A program made the translations under genes and the position numbers. This document shows, piece after piece, positions 33,897-43,269 of a DNA stretch of 64,000 bases. Every line of letters starts with the position of its first letter. Position 1 is the first letter of the stretch. Origin of the DNA: Marinobacter sp. NP-4(2019) (GTDB lineage: Bacteria; Pseudomonadota; Gammaproteobacteria; Pseudomonadales; Oleiphilaceae); the NCBI RefSeq assembly GCF_003994855.1, contig NZ_CP034142.1, forward strand, positions 2,852,001-2,916,000, in the 5' to 3' direction. The notes under the pieces were generated by a model. It saw only the letters and a list, made by a program, of their open reading frames with translations. It did no database searches and was not told the origin of the DNA.

Positions 33897-33923
33897 TTAT
33901 CGGCAGCAAACCGCTTAGCTTGA
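33897..33923 (-). promoter_or_regulatory. Sigma-28 (FliA) promoter of the parC operon
   Basis: On the minus strand TCAAG (33919-33923), 14 bases, GCCGATAA (33897-33904). The -10 is the perfect FliA consensus and the spacing equals TAAAG-N14-GCCGATAA of enteric class 3 promoters. It lies about 50 bases before the parC start. Confidence 0.85.
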
Positions 33924-34016
33924 ACGCCATCGGCAAGGATTTGCCGCCACAGGTATTACCGGGAGGGTTATTACAGAAACCATGCCAACAGACCAGCGTA
34001 CCCGGACTTTCTCCGA

Positions 34017-34799
34017 TCACCTCATCGCACCGCGAATACTCGCATCCCGGGAAATCAGGAGCACCACACGCCGGTTGCGGCGGCGACCTTCCTCGGTATC
34101 ATTGCGGGCAACCGGCTGATACGCACCATACCCCACCGCGGCCAGGCGCTCGGGCTCGACACCTTCCATGGAGAGCATGCGAACCACCGCCGCCGCCCTG
34201 GCGGTAGACAGCTCCCAGTTGGACGGGTAGGCACTGGTGCGAATCGGACGGTTATCTGTGAAACCTTCCACCTTGACGGCGTTATCACGGTTACGCAGGA
34301 CCCCGGCAATCTTTTCCACCACGGCAAAACCATCGTAGTGGGGTTCTGCGGAGCCACTGCTGAACAACAGGCTGTCGGGCAGATTGAGCTCCAGCCAGCG
34401 TTCGTTGGTTTCCAGGGTGACAACCCCCTGATTGATCAGTTCGTCGAATTCCAGCGCCAACTGGTCGGCCATGGTCCGCAGGGCCTCGGCTCTGCCTTCT
34501 TCACTGATTTCCGGGTTACGGGGCGCTTCGGTGACTGGCGGCACAATGACGTCTTCGGAATGCGCCGGAGCAGCCTGTGGGGCCTGGTCGCCAACCTCGA
34601 TAGGCTGGAAGGAACGTTGCGGGGCATTGAAAACGCCGGTCAGGGTTTCCGACAGTACCTTGTACTTGCCTTCGTTGACGGACGACACCGAATACATCAC
34701 CACAAAAAAAGCGAACAGTAGGGTGATGAAGTCGGCATAGGAAACCAGCCAACGCTCCTTGTTATGAAGATCGTCCTGAGGTGGCCTACGACGCCGCAT
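34017..34799 (-). CDS. motD: Flagellar motor stator protein MotD (MotB type)
   Basis: A 260-residue stator subunit. One N-terminal helix with the proton-binding aspartate (RWLVSYADFITLLFAFFVVMYS), a plug/linker region, and the OmpA/MotB peptidoglycan-binding domain (VKVEGFTDNRPI, NWELSTARAAAVVRML, GYGAYQPVARNDTEEGRRRNRRVVLLI). Paired with motC, 15 bases upstream, as in Pseudomonas motCD, which drives swarming and swimming in viscous media. A second stator pair (motAB) is not in the window. Confidence 0.93.
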   Translation of the reverse strand: MRRRRPPQDDLHNKERWLVSYADFITLLFAFFVVMYSVSSVNEGKYKVLSETLTGVFNAPQRSFQPIEVGDQAPQAAPAHSEDVIVPPVTEAPRNPEISEEGRAEALRTMADQLALEFDELINQGVVTLETNERWLELNLPDSLLFSSGSAEPHYDGFAVVEKIAGVLRNRDNAVKVEGFTDNRPIRTSAYPSNWELSTARAAAVVRMLSMEGVEPERLAAVGYGAYQPVARNDTEEGRRRNRRVVLLISRDASIRGAMR

Positions 34800-34814
34800 A
34801 CAACCGCCTGACTA

Positions 34815-35555
34815 TCACTGCAGGAAACCCCGCAGCCGCAATTCGATGGATTTCGGGTTCTCCCCTTCAGCGACGGCAATAATGCCGTCGATCATCATAT
34901 CTTCATAACGGGTGCGCTCACGGACGATGCCTCGCAGCTTGTTGGCAACCGGGAAGAACAGCAGGTTTGCCAGTGCCACACCGTAGATGGTGGCGACGAA
35001 CGCGGTCGCAATACCGCTACCGAGAGACTGGGGGTCTTCCAGGTTGGTCATCACCTGAATCAGTCCCATCACTGCCCCAATGATACCGATGGTCGGCGAA
35101 TAGCCACCCATGGCTTCATAGACCCGTGCCGACTCCAGGTCACGCTGTTCACGGGACTCCAGGTCAACTTCCATAATACTGCGGATCGTTTCGGTTTCGG
35201 CACCGTCAACCAGCAGTTGGAGGCCCTTGCGGGCAAATCTTTCCGGCTCCCTTTCCGCCAACCCCTCAAGCCCGAGAAGGCCCTGTTTACGTGCCTTGAC
35301 GCTCCAGTCGATAACCTTGCCAATGCCATCTTCCAGGCTGACATAGGGCGGCACGAACACCCAACGAACCTGGATGAAGGCCCTTTTAAGCAGCGGCCAG
35401 GACGTCTGCAGGATCGTGGCGGCCAGGGTGCCGCCGATAACAATCAGGGCCGCCGGGCCGTTAAACAGGGAGCTGAGGGCACCGCCTTCCAGCAGATTCC
35501 CTCCCAGAATGGCGGCGAAGGCCAGGATGATACCCAGCAGGCTGAGAATATCCAT
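34815..35555 (-). CDS. motC: Flagellar motor stator protein MotC (MotA type)
   Basis: A 246-residue MotA-family proton-channel subunit with four membrane helices and a large cytoplasmic loop between helices 2 and 3. Typical features: LEGGALSSLFNGPAALIVIGGT at the start, the loop with ESREQRDLESARVYEAMGGYSPTIGIIGAVMGLI, and SGIATAFVATIYGVALANLLFFPVANKL at the end. It overlaps the cheB stop by one base (TGATG) and precedes motD. Confidence 0.94.
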   Translation of the reverse strand: MDILSLLGIILAFAAILGGNLLEGGALSSLFNGPAALIVIGGTLAATILQTSWPLLKRAFIQVRWVFVPPYVSLEDGIGKVIDWSVKARKQGLLGLEGLAEREPERFARKGLQLLVDGAETETIRSIMEVDLESREQRDLESARVYEAMGGYSPTIGIIGAVMGLIQVMTNLEDPQSLGSGIATAFVATIYGVALANLLFFPVANKLRGIVRERTRYEDMMIDGIIAVAEGENPKSIELRLRGFLQ

Positions 35556-36718
35556 CAGCTCACACCCTCGACCAACCTGGGGCCAATGTCATTGAGTGAC
35601 AGCACCTCATCGGGCAGCCCTGCCCTGGCGACCGCCATCGGCATGCCATAAATCACCGATGACTTCTCATCCTGGGACCAGATGACAGAACCGCTCTGTT
35701 TCATCAGACGGCAACCTTCCTTGCCATCCGCCCCCATGCCGGTGAGAATAATGCCCAGGGTCTTGCCGGGAAAACTGCGGGCCAGGGAGCCAAAAGTCAC
35801 GTCGACGCACGGTTTGTAATTGAGACGCTCGTCCCCCGGCAGAATTCGCACACGAGCCTGACCACTGCGGTTTTCAATCATCATCTGACACCCCCCCGGT
35901 GCCAACAGGGCCTGACCGGGTCGGAGCACGTCACCATCCTCGGCCTGTCGCACTTCAATGCGGCACAGCCTGTTCAGGCGTTCGGCAAATGCTGGCGTAA
36001 AACTGGCCGGCATGTGCTGAACCAGCACAATCGGTGCGGGGAAGCTGGCGGGTAATGTTGTGAGTACCTGTTGCAGCGCGACCGGACCACCGGTGGAGGT
36101 GCCGATAGCCACCACACTGTAATGTCTGGCCGGCGACCGACGGGATGGCTGTCTGGGAACCGCCGCATCAGCAGCGGGCTCCACCGGAGAACGGTGCGCC
36201 GACGCAGGAGGTCTGTCAGCACGATGCCGGACTTGCGGTGATGGTTGCTCCGGACGCGAAGCGGGCCTAGCTGTGGATGCCGGTTCCGCGCGTGTTGCCG
36301 AAAGGGGCTTCGCTCCGGGACGACTGCCAGCAACATCGAGTACACGGTCGACCAGAATTTTCTGGAGCTGGCTGGAGTCCCGGGCAATCTCCTCAAAGTT
36401 CTTGGGCAGGAAATCGACCGCACCGGCTTCCAGAGCATCAAGGGTCACCCGGGCCCCTTCATAGGTCAGTGACGAAAACATCAACACCGGCACCGGGTGG
36501 CGCTTCATGATTTCCCGTACCGCGGAAATGCCGTCCATCACCGGCATTTCGTAGTCCATGGTGATAACGTCGGGGCGCAGCTTCTCAGCCAGTTCCACCC
36601 CTTCCCGTCCGTTGGTGGCCACGCCAACCACCTTGATCTGACCGGATGCAGTCAGGATTTCCGTCAGGCGCTTGCGGAAGAAACCTGAATCATCAACAAC
36701 CAGGACAGAAACTGTCAT
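35555..36718 (-). CDS. cheB: Chemotaxis methylesterase/glutaminase CheB
   Basis: CheB removes methyl groups from chemoreceptors when phosphorylated by CheA. A 387-residue protein: receiver domain with D55 (VITMDYEMP), a long Pro/Arg/Ser-rich linker (about 130-200), and the esterase with the catalytic serine in GTSTGG, histidine in VQHMPASFTPAFAERLN and aspartate in GMGADGKEG. The linker is longer than in enterics, as usual for Pseudomonas-type CheB. Positioned between cheA and motC. Confidence 0.96.
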   Translation of the reverse strand: MTVSVLVVDDSGFFRKRLTEILTASGQIKVVGVATNGREGVELAEKLRPDVITMDYEMPVMDGISAVREIMKRHPVPVLMFSSLTYEGARVTLDALEAGAVDFLPKNFEEIARDSSQLQKILVDRVLDVAGSRPGAKPLSATRAEPASTARPASRPEQPSPQVRHRADRPPASAHRSPVEPAADAAVPRQPSRRSPARHYSVVAIGTSTGGPVALQQVLTTLPASFPAPIVLVQHMPASFTPAFAERLNRLCRIEVRQAEDGDVLRPGQALLAPGGCQMMIENRSGQARVRILPGDERLNYKPCVDVTFGSLARSFPGKTLGIILTGMGADGKEGCRLMKQSGSVIWSQDEKSSVIYGMPMAVARAGLPDEVLSLNDIGPRLVEGVS

Positions 36719-36751
36719 CCAATTCTCCTAAACCGAGGCTGTCCGTGCGCC

Positions 36752-38836
36752 TCAACCGTATTGTTGAAGCAGGCTGGGAACGTCAATAATCAGGGCAATA
36801 CGTCCGTCTCCGGTAATTGTGGCTCCCGCCATACCCGGCGTCCCCTGGAGCGCTCGTCCCAGAGGTTTGATAACGACCTCTTCCTGACCGATGAGCTGGT
36901 CCACCACAAACCCGACCTGCCTTGTTCCCATCGCCACAATGACCACGTGGGCGTTGTCCGGTTCAGGCTCAGCGGCACCTTTTACCAGCCAGCGCTTGAT
37001 GTGGAACAACGGGAAAACCTTGTCCCGCACAACGATGCATTCGCGACCGTCCACAATGTTGGTTTTGGAAAGATCCAGATGGAATATTTCCACAACATTG
37101 ACCAGCGGAAGCGCAAACGACTGGTCTCCCAGCATGATCATCAAGGTCGGCATGATGGCCAGGGTCAGCGGCACCTTGATGACAATGCGTGAGCCCTTAC
37201 CAAGCTCTGACTCCACATTGAGCTGACCGTTGAGCTGGCCGATCTTGGTCTTGACCACGTCCATGCCGACACCCCGGCCAGACACGTCCGAGATCTGATC
37301 CTTGGTGGAAAACCCGGCGGCAAAAATCAGGTTGTAGCACTCGTTTTCCGTCAGCCTGTCTGCCGCATCCTGATCGTAGATACCTTTTTCGACAGCCTTG
37401 CGCCGCAACACCTCGGGATCCATTCCGGCACCGTCATCCTCGATGGACAACAGAATATGGTCCCCTTCCTGCTCGGCGTTCAGGGTGACAGTTCCGATAC
37501 GGGGCTTACCCGCCTTCTCACGGACATCCGGTGCCTCGATACCGTGATCCACGGAGTTACGAACCAGGTGAACCAGCGGGTCTGAGAGAGCTTCCACCAG
37601 ATTCTTGTCCAGGTCGGTATCTTCACCGTGCATCACCAGATTGACTTCTTTCTTGAGGCTGCGGGCAAGATCCCTCACCACCCTGGGGAAACGGCCAAAG
37701 ACTTTCTTGATCGGCTGCATCCGTGTCTGCATGACGGCCGATTGGAGGTCGGTGGTGACCACATCCAGGTTGGAAACCGCCTTGTGCATGTGCTCATCTT
37801 CGCTCTCGGCGCCAAGACGCTGCAGACGGTTACGCACCAACACCAGTTCGCCCACCATGTTCATGATGTCATCCAGGCGCTTGGTGTCCACCCGAACGGT
37901 GGTTTCGGCAGCAGGCCCCTGCTCCTTTGCCGCAGGCGCTGGCGCTTTTGCCTCGGTTTTCACGGGCTGGTCGGGCTTAACCTCGGGCCTGGACTCCTGC
38001 GATTGAGCCTTGGGTTCCGGTTCACTGGCCGCTGGCTTGTGGCCACTGTCAGCTGTCGGGCTGCCACCCTTGCCATGGAGGTCATCCAACAGCTTTTCAA
38101 ATTCGTCATCGGTGATCAGATCGTCACTGCTCTTCTCTGCCTGGTCACCAACATCCTCAGCAGGCTCACTGGCTACCTCTTCCGCAGGTGCGCCGGCAAA
38201 CTGCCCCTTGCCATGAAGTTGATCCAGCAGGGCTTCAAATTCGTCATCGGTGATTTCATCGCCGGAAGTGCTGTCCTCTCCCGGAACATTCGCGCCCGCT
38301 TCCTGGTTGGCCACGGGAGCGGATGGCTCACTGCCGTCAGCCAGCGCATCCAGAAGTTGTTCGAACTCGTCGTCGGTGATATCACCCTGATCTTCACCTA
38401 GCCCAGGATCGGCCTGCTCGTCCTGCTGAGCAACCGGGGCACCGCCTTCCGGTTCAGCCAGAGCATCCAGAGCCTTGATCAGTTGATCCGGAGCCGGCGT
38501 CAATTCTTCGTGATTCCGCACCTGCTCGAACATCGCGTTGACGTTATCAAGCGCTTCCAGCACCACGTCCATCAACTCCGAATCCACCTTTCGCTTGTGA
38601 TTGCGAAGCGTGTCGAAGACGTTTTCGGCGGAGTGACAACAATTAACCAGCGCCTCGAGCTGAAGGAAACCCGCGCCACCTTTTACCGTATGGAAACCGC
38701 GGAATATGGCGTTGAGAAGATCGCTGTCATCCGGATTCTGCTCAAGATCCACCAACTGCTCGGAGAGCTTTTCGAGTATCTCCCCTGCTTCAACCAGAAA
38801 GTCCTGCAGGATCTCTTCATCGGCATCAAACGCCAT
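36752..38836 (-). CDS. cheA: Chemotaxis histidine kinase CheA with tripled acidic motif
   Basis: The 694-residue kinase has domains P1 (phosphorylated His49 in RGFHTVKGG), a long linker (about 130-310), P3 dimerisation, P4 ATPase (HLVRNSVDHGIE, DDGAGMD, GRGVGMDVV) and a CheW-like P5. The linker holds three copies of ITDDEFExLLDxL at 153-165, 195-207 and 241-253, each followed by a Gly-containing turn. The canonical P2 CheY-binding domain is not obvious; the repeats may take over binding. Between cheZ (16 bases before) and cheB. Confidence 0.96.
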   Translation of the reverse strand: MAFDADEEILQDFLVEAGEILEKLSEQLVDLEQNPDDSDLLNAIFRGFHTVKGGAGFLQLEALVNCCHSAENVFDTLRNHKRKVDSELMDVVLEALDNVNAMFEQVRNHEELTPAPDQLIKALDALAEPEGGAPVAQQDEQADPGLGEDQGDITDDEFEQLLDALADGSEPSAPVANQEAGANVPGEDSTSGDEITDDEFEALLDQLHGKGQFAGAPAEEVASEPAEDVGDQAEKSSDDLITDDEFEKLLDDLHGKGGSPTADSGHKPAASEPEPKAQSQESRPEVKPDQPVKTEAKAPAPAAKEQGPAAETTVRVDTKRLDDIMNMVGELVLVRNRLQRLGAESEDEHMHKAVSNLDVVTTDLQSAVMQTRMQPIKKVFGRFPRVVRDLARSLKKEVNLVMHGEDTDLDKNLVEALSDPLVHLVRNSVDHGIEAPDVREKAGKPRIGTVTLNAEQEGDHILLSIEDDGAGMDPEVLRRKAVEKGIYDQDAADRLTENECYNLIFAAGFSTKDQISDVSGRGVGMDVVKTKIGQLNGQLNVESELGKGSRIVIKVPLTLAIMPTLMIMLGDQSFALPLVNVVEIFHLDLSKTNIVDGRECIVVRDKVFPLFHIKRWLVKGAAEPEPDNAHVVIVAMGTRQVGFVVDQLIGQEEVVIKPLGRALQGTPGMAGATITGDGRIALIIDVPSLLQQYG

Positions 38837-38852
38837 GGGTTACCCTCTTCAT

Positions 38853-39638
38853 TCAGAAACCGAGACTGGACAGAAGATCATCAACATCGTCCTGACCCGA
38901 CACTACATCTTCGCGCTTATCGGCATTCATCTGGGGACCGACACCCTGTTCGGCGGACACTTCAGCCGATTCAATTTCATGAACGGTGCCTGTCAGTTGA
39001 TCGACATGGCTGGCCATGACCACCAGACTCAACAGGTGTTCTTCCACTTCCTTCACCAGATTAGTGACCTTCTGGATCACCTGACCGGTCAGATCCTGGA
39101 AGTCCTGTGCCAACAGGATTTCCGACAGGTTGTTGTAAATGGTGTCGGCGTCGTCGGTCAGCGTGACGAAGAAACGATCTATCCGGCCGTAGAGATCGCG
39201 AAATTCCGCAGGCTGCATTTCCCGGCGACGAAGGCGTTGCCATTGCTCCCTCAGGACCGCGGCCTCATCACGGATGACGTGTGCCCTGGGCATGGTTTCC
39301 TCGACCAGGTCCATGGTGCGATTGGCCGCCTGGCCGGTCATTTTCACCACGTATTCCAGCCGGTCGGAAGCGTCGGTCATTTTTGACAGGGCTTCCTGTT
39401 GTTCCGCGTTGCGGGGATCAATCTGGAAGTTCCGGATCGCCTCGTGGAGACTGCGAGTAAGCCGCCCGACTTCCCGGTACAGGCTCTGATCCCGGACCTC
39501 GCTGAGATCATTGATCAGGGTCATCGCTCGGGCATAATTACCGGAATTGACGTGCTCAACCAACTCGTTAGCCTGTGTGCGGAGCTTTTCGGTCACCTCC
39601 GGATCAAGGCCGTGCGGATTCTTTTTGCTATCGCTCAT
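38853..39638 (-). CDS. cheZ: CheY-P phosphatase CheZ
   Basis: A 261-residue helical protein that dephosphorylates CheY-P. The catalytic region LLAQDFQDLTGQVIQKVT contains the conserved Asp and Gln of CheZ, and the C-terminal end (DVDDLLSSLGF) is the CheY-binding peptide. A central long four-helix-bundle region is present. Between cheY (21 bases before) and cheA. Confidence 0.95.
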   Translation of the reverse strand: MSDSKKNPHGLDPEVTEKLRTQANELVEHVNSGNYARAMTLINDLSEVRDQSLYREVGRLTRSLHEAIRNFQIDPRNAEQQEALSKMTDASDRLEYVVKMTGQAANRTMDLVEETMPRAHVIRDEAAVLREQWQRLRRREMQPAEFRDLYGRIDRFFVTLTDDADTIYNNLSEILLAQDFQDLTGQVIQKVTNLVKEVEEHLLSLVVMASHVDQLTGTVHEIESAEVSAEQGVGPQMNADKREDVVSGQDDVDDLLSSLGF

Positions 39639-39659
39639 GAGAGCCCATCCGACCTTTGG

Positions 39660-40043
39660 TTACTGGATTCGCTCGAAGATTTTTTCAATCTTCTCCTTGA
39701 GGACCGCTGCGGTAAACGGCTTCACCACATAGCCATTCACCCCCGCCTGTGCGGCAGCAACAATCTGATCCCGCTTTGCTTCCGCCGTCACCATGAGAAC
39801 TGGAAGGGTTTTCAGCTCCTCATCGGCGCGCACTGCCTTCAGCAGATCAAACCCGGACATACCCGGCATGTTCCAGTCGGTCACCAGGAAGTCATACTTG
39901 CCACTTTTCAGCATGGGCAGCGCAGTGTTGCCGTCATCGGCTTCGTCGGTATTGGTGAATCCCAGATCACGCAGAAGGTTCTTGATGATCCGTCGCATTG
40001 TGGAAAAATCGTCCACAATGAGGATTTTCATGTTCTTGTCCAA
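39660..40043 (-). CDS. cheY: Chemotaxis response regulator CheY
   Basis: A 127-residue single receiver domain. The phosphorylated D56 lies in VTDWNMPGMSG, with D11/D12 (VDDF), T86 region (MVTAEAK) and K108 (VVKPFT). Start is TTG at 40043: GGAGG stands five bases before it, whereas the ATG four codons later is 17 bases away. First of cheY-cheZ-cheA-cheB-motC-motD; a 174-base gap to fliA suggests its own promoter, though I find no clear sigma-28 or sigma-54 match there. Confidence 0.96.
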   Translation of the reverse strand: MDKNMKILIVDDFSTMRRIIKNLLRDLGFTNTDEADDGNTALPMLKSGKYDFLVTDWNMPGMSGFDLLKAVRADEELKTLPVLMVTAEAKRDQIVAAAQAGVNGYVVKPFTAAVLKEKIEKIFERIQ

Positions 40044-40085
40044 TGGGACCTCCAGTTTGTAACACCCGGAATACGTTTTATCTTT

Positions 40086-40103
40086 CTGCCAATAACCTGG
40101 CAG
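40086..40103. repeat. Small hairpin in the cheY leader
   Basis: CTGCCA (40086-40091), six bases and TGGCAG (40098-40103). It lies 42 bases before the cheY start in the fliA-cheY gap. Role unknown. Confidence 0.35.
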
Positions 40104-40217
40104 GCCGGAGATTTCACCGCTTATTGTGTGGGGATTGCCCCAGTTGTAAAGCGTCGGTTACCAAAAGCTACAGATGGCCAACCTCAGTACACGTTGAGCT
40201 GGCGGGTTTCCGGCCTG

Positions 40218-40961
40218 TTAACCGGCCGCCTCTTTTTGCCAGCCAGTCAGACGGCCCCGAAGTCTCAGTGCTGCCTGACTGTGTATCTGACTGACACGAC
40301 TTTCGCTCACCCCGAGAACAGCGCCAATTTCCTTGAGGTTAAGCTCCTCCTGGTAGTACAGGCTGAGCACCAGTTTCTCCCGCTCGGGCAATTCTTCAAT
40401 CGCTTGCACCAGACTTCGCTTGAACGCTGCGGAAGTGATGTCATCCAGGGGATTATCACTGGCCTCTGCTTCTTCTAACGGCAGCTCCCCGGATTCATTG
40501 AGCTCATCAAGGCTAAAAAGTCTGCCACTGTTGGCATCACTCAGGCTGGCATGGTACTCGGAAAGCTCCATTCCCAGCTCGTCAGCGACTTCCTGATCCT
40601 GAGCTTCACGACCGACACGGTCTTCAACAGCCTTGATGGCCTGGGAAATACGACGGGCATTGCGATGAACAGAACGGGGCACCCAGTCACCCTTGCGGAT
40701 TTCATCCACCATGGCGCCCCGGATGCGGATACCGGCATAGGTTTCGAAGGTTGCGCCCTTGGTGGAACTGTACCTCTGAGCAGCCTCGAGCAGCCCGATC
40801 ATTCCGGCCTGCATAAGGTCCTCCAGTTGAACCGATGCCGGCAAGCGGGCCATCAGGTGCAGTGCGATTTTCTTGACCAGCGGGGCATGCTCTTCAACGA
40901 GCCGGGAAGCGCCCTTGACGCCGGTTTTCTGATAGATTCCCAGGTGTTTCGCCAATGTCAT
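40218..40961 (-). CDS. fliA: Flagellar sigma factor FliA (sigma-28)
   Basis: A 247-residue group 3 sigma factor that reads late flagellar promoters. Region 2 (APLVKKIALHLMARLPASVQLEDLMQAGMIGLLEAAQRY, ...FETYAGIRIRGAMVDEIRKGDWVPRSVHRNAR), region 3, and region 4 with LKEIGAVLGVSESRVSQIHSQAALRLR are complete. It follows flhG by 36 bases; no FlgM is in the window. One of its likely target promoters is before parC. Confidence 0.97.
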   Translation of the reverse strand: MTLAKHLGIYQKTGVKGASRLVEEHAPLVKKIALHLMARLPASVQLEDLMQAGMIGLLEAAQRYSSTKGATFETYAGIRIRGAMVDEIRKGDWVPRSVHRNARRISQAIKAVEDRVGREAQDQEVADELGMELSEYHASLSDANSGRLFSLDELNESGELPLEEAEASDNPLDDITSAAFKRSLVQAIEELPEREKLVLSLYYQEELNLKEIGAVLGVSESRVSQIHSQAALRLRGRLTGWQKEAAG

Positions 40962-40997
40962 GCGTCCGGTTTTGTTTTTTTGGTGACAGAATCAAAT

Positions 40998-41810
40998 TCA
41001 GACTTCGACGAGCCGCTCCACAAAAAACTCCAGGTGTCCGCGGGGTGATGTAGGTAGCGGCCAGTTGTCGACTTTATCGGCCAACGCCCTGATCGCCAGT
41101 GACGCTTTTGCCCTGGGATAAACTTCCAGAACCGCCTTCTGCCGCTGCACCGCTTTCTTGACAGCTTCATCGTAGGGCACGATCCCCACGTATTGTAGTG
41201 CCACATCAAGAAACCGCTCAGTGACCCGGGTCAGTTTTTCAAACAGATGCTTGCCTTCCTGCTCATTTCGTACCTGATTGGCCAGAATACGGAAACGGTT
41301 CGTGCCATAATCGCGATTCATCAGCTTGATCAGGGCGTAAGCGTCGGTGATGGATGTGGGCTCATCACAAACCACCAGCAACAGTTCCTGTGACGCCCTC
41401 AGGAAACTGACCACCGATTCGGAAATGCCCGCCGCAGTATCCACGATGAGCACATCAATCTGGTCTCCGAGTTCGCTAAACGCGTTGATCAGGCCGGCAT
41501 GCTCCATGGCACTGAGCTGAGTCATACGCTGGGTGCCTGAAGAGGCCGGAACGATTTTGATGCCACCCGGACCGTCGACCAGAATGTCCCTAAGGTCACA
41601 ATTGCCAGCCAGCACATCTGACAGGTTGCGGTTGGCGGTAATACCCAACAGTACGTCAATATTGGCCAGGCCCAGGTCGGCATCCAGCAACACTACACGA
41701 CGCCCTTTCTGCGCCAGAGCGATCCCCAGATTGACCGAAACGTTGCTCTTGCCAACGCCGCCCTTTCCGCCAGAAACTGCAATCACCTGTACCGGATGTG
41801 GTTTACTCAT
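40998..41810 (-). CDS. flhG: Flagellar number regulator FlhG (FleN)
   Basis: A 270-residue MinD-like ATPase that limits polar flagella to one, in Pseudomonas by binding FleQ. Deviant Walker A is GGKGGVGKSNVSVNLG (residues about 14-29), with VLLDADLGLANIDVLLG and DVLIVDTAAGISESVVSFL. Located between flhF and fliA, the standard order. Confidence 0.96.
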   Translation of the reverse strand: MSKPHPVQVIAVSGGKGGVGKSNVSVNLGIALAQKGRRVVLLDADLGLANIDVLLGITANRNLSDVLAGNCDLRDILVDGPGGIKIVPASSGTQRMTQLSAMEHAGLINAFSELGDQIDVLIVDTAAGISESVVSFLRASQELLLVVCDEPTSITDAYALIKLMNRDYGTNRFRILANQVRNEQEGKHLFEKLTRVTERFLDVALQYVGIVPYDEAVKKAVQRQKAVLEVYPRAKASLAIRALADKVDNWPLPTSPRGHLEFFVERLVEV

Positions 41811-41915
41811 ACTTGGTTTTGTCTCTCGCCACGTTTAACCGAAGGCTCAGTTGTCATTCAACGGCGCCTGTTGCACGCCGGATACTCCGTCATCCGGTAT
41901 GGCCGGGGATGGTAT

Positions 41916-43208
41916 TCAGGCCCCCTCCGCCACCGCCCGTTGTTGCTGGAGTGTTTTCAGCCGCTCCACGGCCAGCCGAACCAGGGGTACGGCTTCGGCA
42001 TGATGCAAATCTTCGGGGATCTTCTGACCATCCGTGTAATAAGCCACGGGCAGACCAGACTCCATGACAAACCCCAAAGACTCGCCCAGGGTAAGGGCCT
42101 CATCTATTTTAGTCATCACACAGCCCGCAAGATTAGCCATCTTATAGCAATGCCAGACGGATTTCATGATGCGCGGCTGGCTAGTCGCCGAAACCACCAG
42201 GTGGGTCCGGATCCTGTGGTGACTGCGGGCCAGTTCTGACAATTGCTGCTCGTAGCCCTTGTCGGAGCTGGTGAGACCGGCGGTATCAATCAGCACCAGG
42301 TGACGGTCGGACAATTCATCCAGGATATCGTCCAGGGAGTGACTTTCATCCACCACCCTGACCGGTACATTGAGGATGCGACCAAACACGAACAACTGCT
42401 CATGGGCAGCCACCCGATAACGGTCAGTGGTCACCAGCGCCAGGGAATCGGCACCGTGGCGGAGGACATGGCGCGCCGCCAGTTTGCCGATGGTGGTGGT
42501 CTTGCCGGACCCGGTGGGCCCGACCAGAGCATAGACACCCCCCTGATCCAGCCATTCGGTACGGGAGGTTTTTACACCGGTGGCCAGCATTTTCAGCGAC
42601 TGTTTCCAGCCCTCCTCCAGGCGCCCGCCATTGTGCCGGCGGGACAGGGAATTGGCCAGATCGAACCCCAGGCCGAATTCCTGCAAGCGCTCGGAAAGCC
42701 GCTGCTGGACAGCATTGGCTGCCGGTTTTTTGGGCTCCTGTCCGCGGGCTCCCATCAGATCCCGCAGCGAACTGATCTCCGCACGCATCTGCGCCAGCTC
42801 ATCAGAATAGCCAGCCGACGCCGGCGCATAATCCGAATCCGCCGTAGCGGGCTCCAGATCCAGAGCGGAATCTTCAATGAAGGCCGTGTTGTTGGCATAA
42901 CCGGCCCCGATACTGGCCCGCTTTTCACGGACTTCACGGATACGGTCCCGGGAACGCCCAAGCTCCTCCTCCAGGTGGCGATGTTGTTCCGCCTGCATTT
43001 CCGCCAGGCGGGAACCATTGGTCGCCTCCCGGGCCTTGTCGCCCAATCGCTGACGCGCCATATTTTCGTCATAATCCAGGGCTGTCACAATTTCCACGCC
43101 ACCGTCCACCCGGCGATTGGAGAGAATCACGGCATCCGGGCCCATCTGTTCCCGCACCTGCTTCAATGCCTCTGCCATGCTCTGAGCAAAAAAACGCTTT
43201 ACTTTCAT
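41916..43208 (-). CDS. flhF: Flagellar GTPase FlhF (SRP type)
   Basis: FlhF places the flagellum at the pole. It has 430 residues: an N-terminal basic B domain (MKVKRFFAQSMAEALKQVREQMGPDAVILSNRRV), a linker, and SRP-type NG domains with G1 GPTGSGKTTTIGKLAARHV, DTAGLTS (G3) and TKIDEA (G4). GGAGG sits 11 bases before the ATG. It is 61 bases after flhA. Confidence 0.96.
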   Translation of the reverse strand: MKVKRFFAQSMAEALKQVREQMGPDAVILSNRRVDGGVEIVTALDYDENMARQRLGDKAREATNGSRLAEMQAEQHRHLEEELGRSRDRIREVREKRASIGAGYANNTAFIEDSALDLEPATADSDYAPASAGYSDELAQMRAEISSLRDLMGARGQEPKKPAANAVQQRLSERLQEFGLGFDLANSLSRRHNGGRLEEGWKQSLKMLATGVKTSRTEWLDQGGVYALVGPTGSGKTTTIGKLAARHVLRHGADSLALVTTDRYRVAAHEQLFVFGRILNVPVRVVDESHSLDDILDELSDRHLVLIDTAGLTSSDKGYEQQLSELARSHHRIRTHLVVSATSQPRIMKSVWHCYKMANLAGCVMTKIDEALTLGESLGFVMESGLPVAYYTDGQKIPEDLHHAEAVPLVRLAVERLKTLQQQRAVAEGA

Positions 43209-43269
43209 GATGCCTCATCCTCCACCGGCAACGCTGTGCCTGCGCTGTCCGCTTTGTCATCCGCCGCCG

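Noticed and set aside
43225..43245. Sigma-54-like AGGCACAGCGTTGCC upstream of flhF
   Set aside because: The distance between GG and GC is one base too short; sigma-54 tolerates almost no spacing change.
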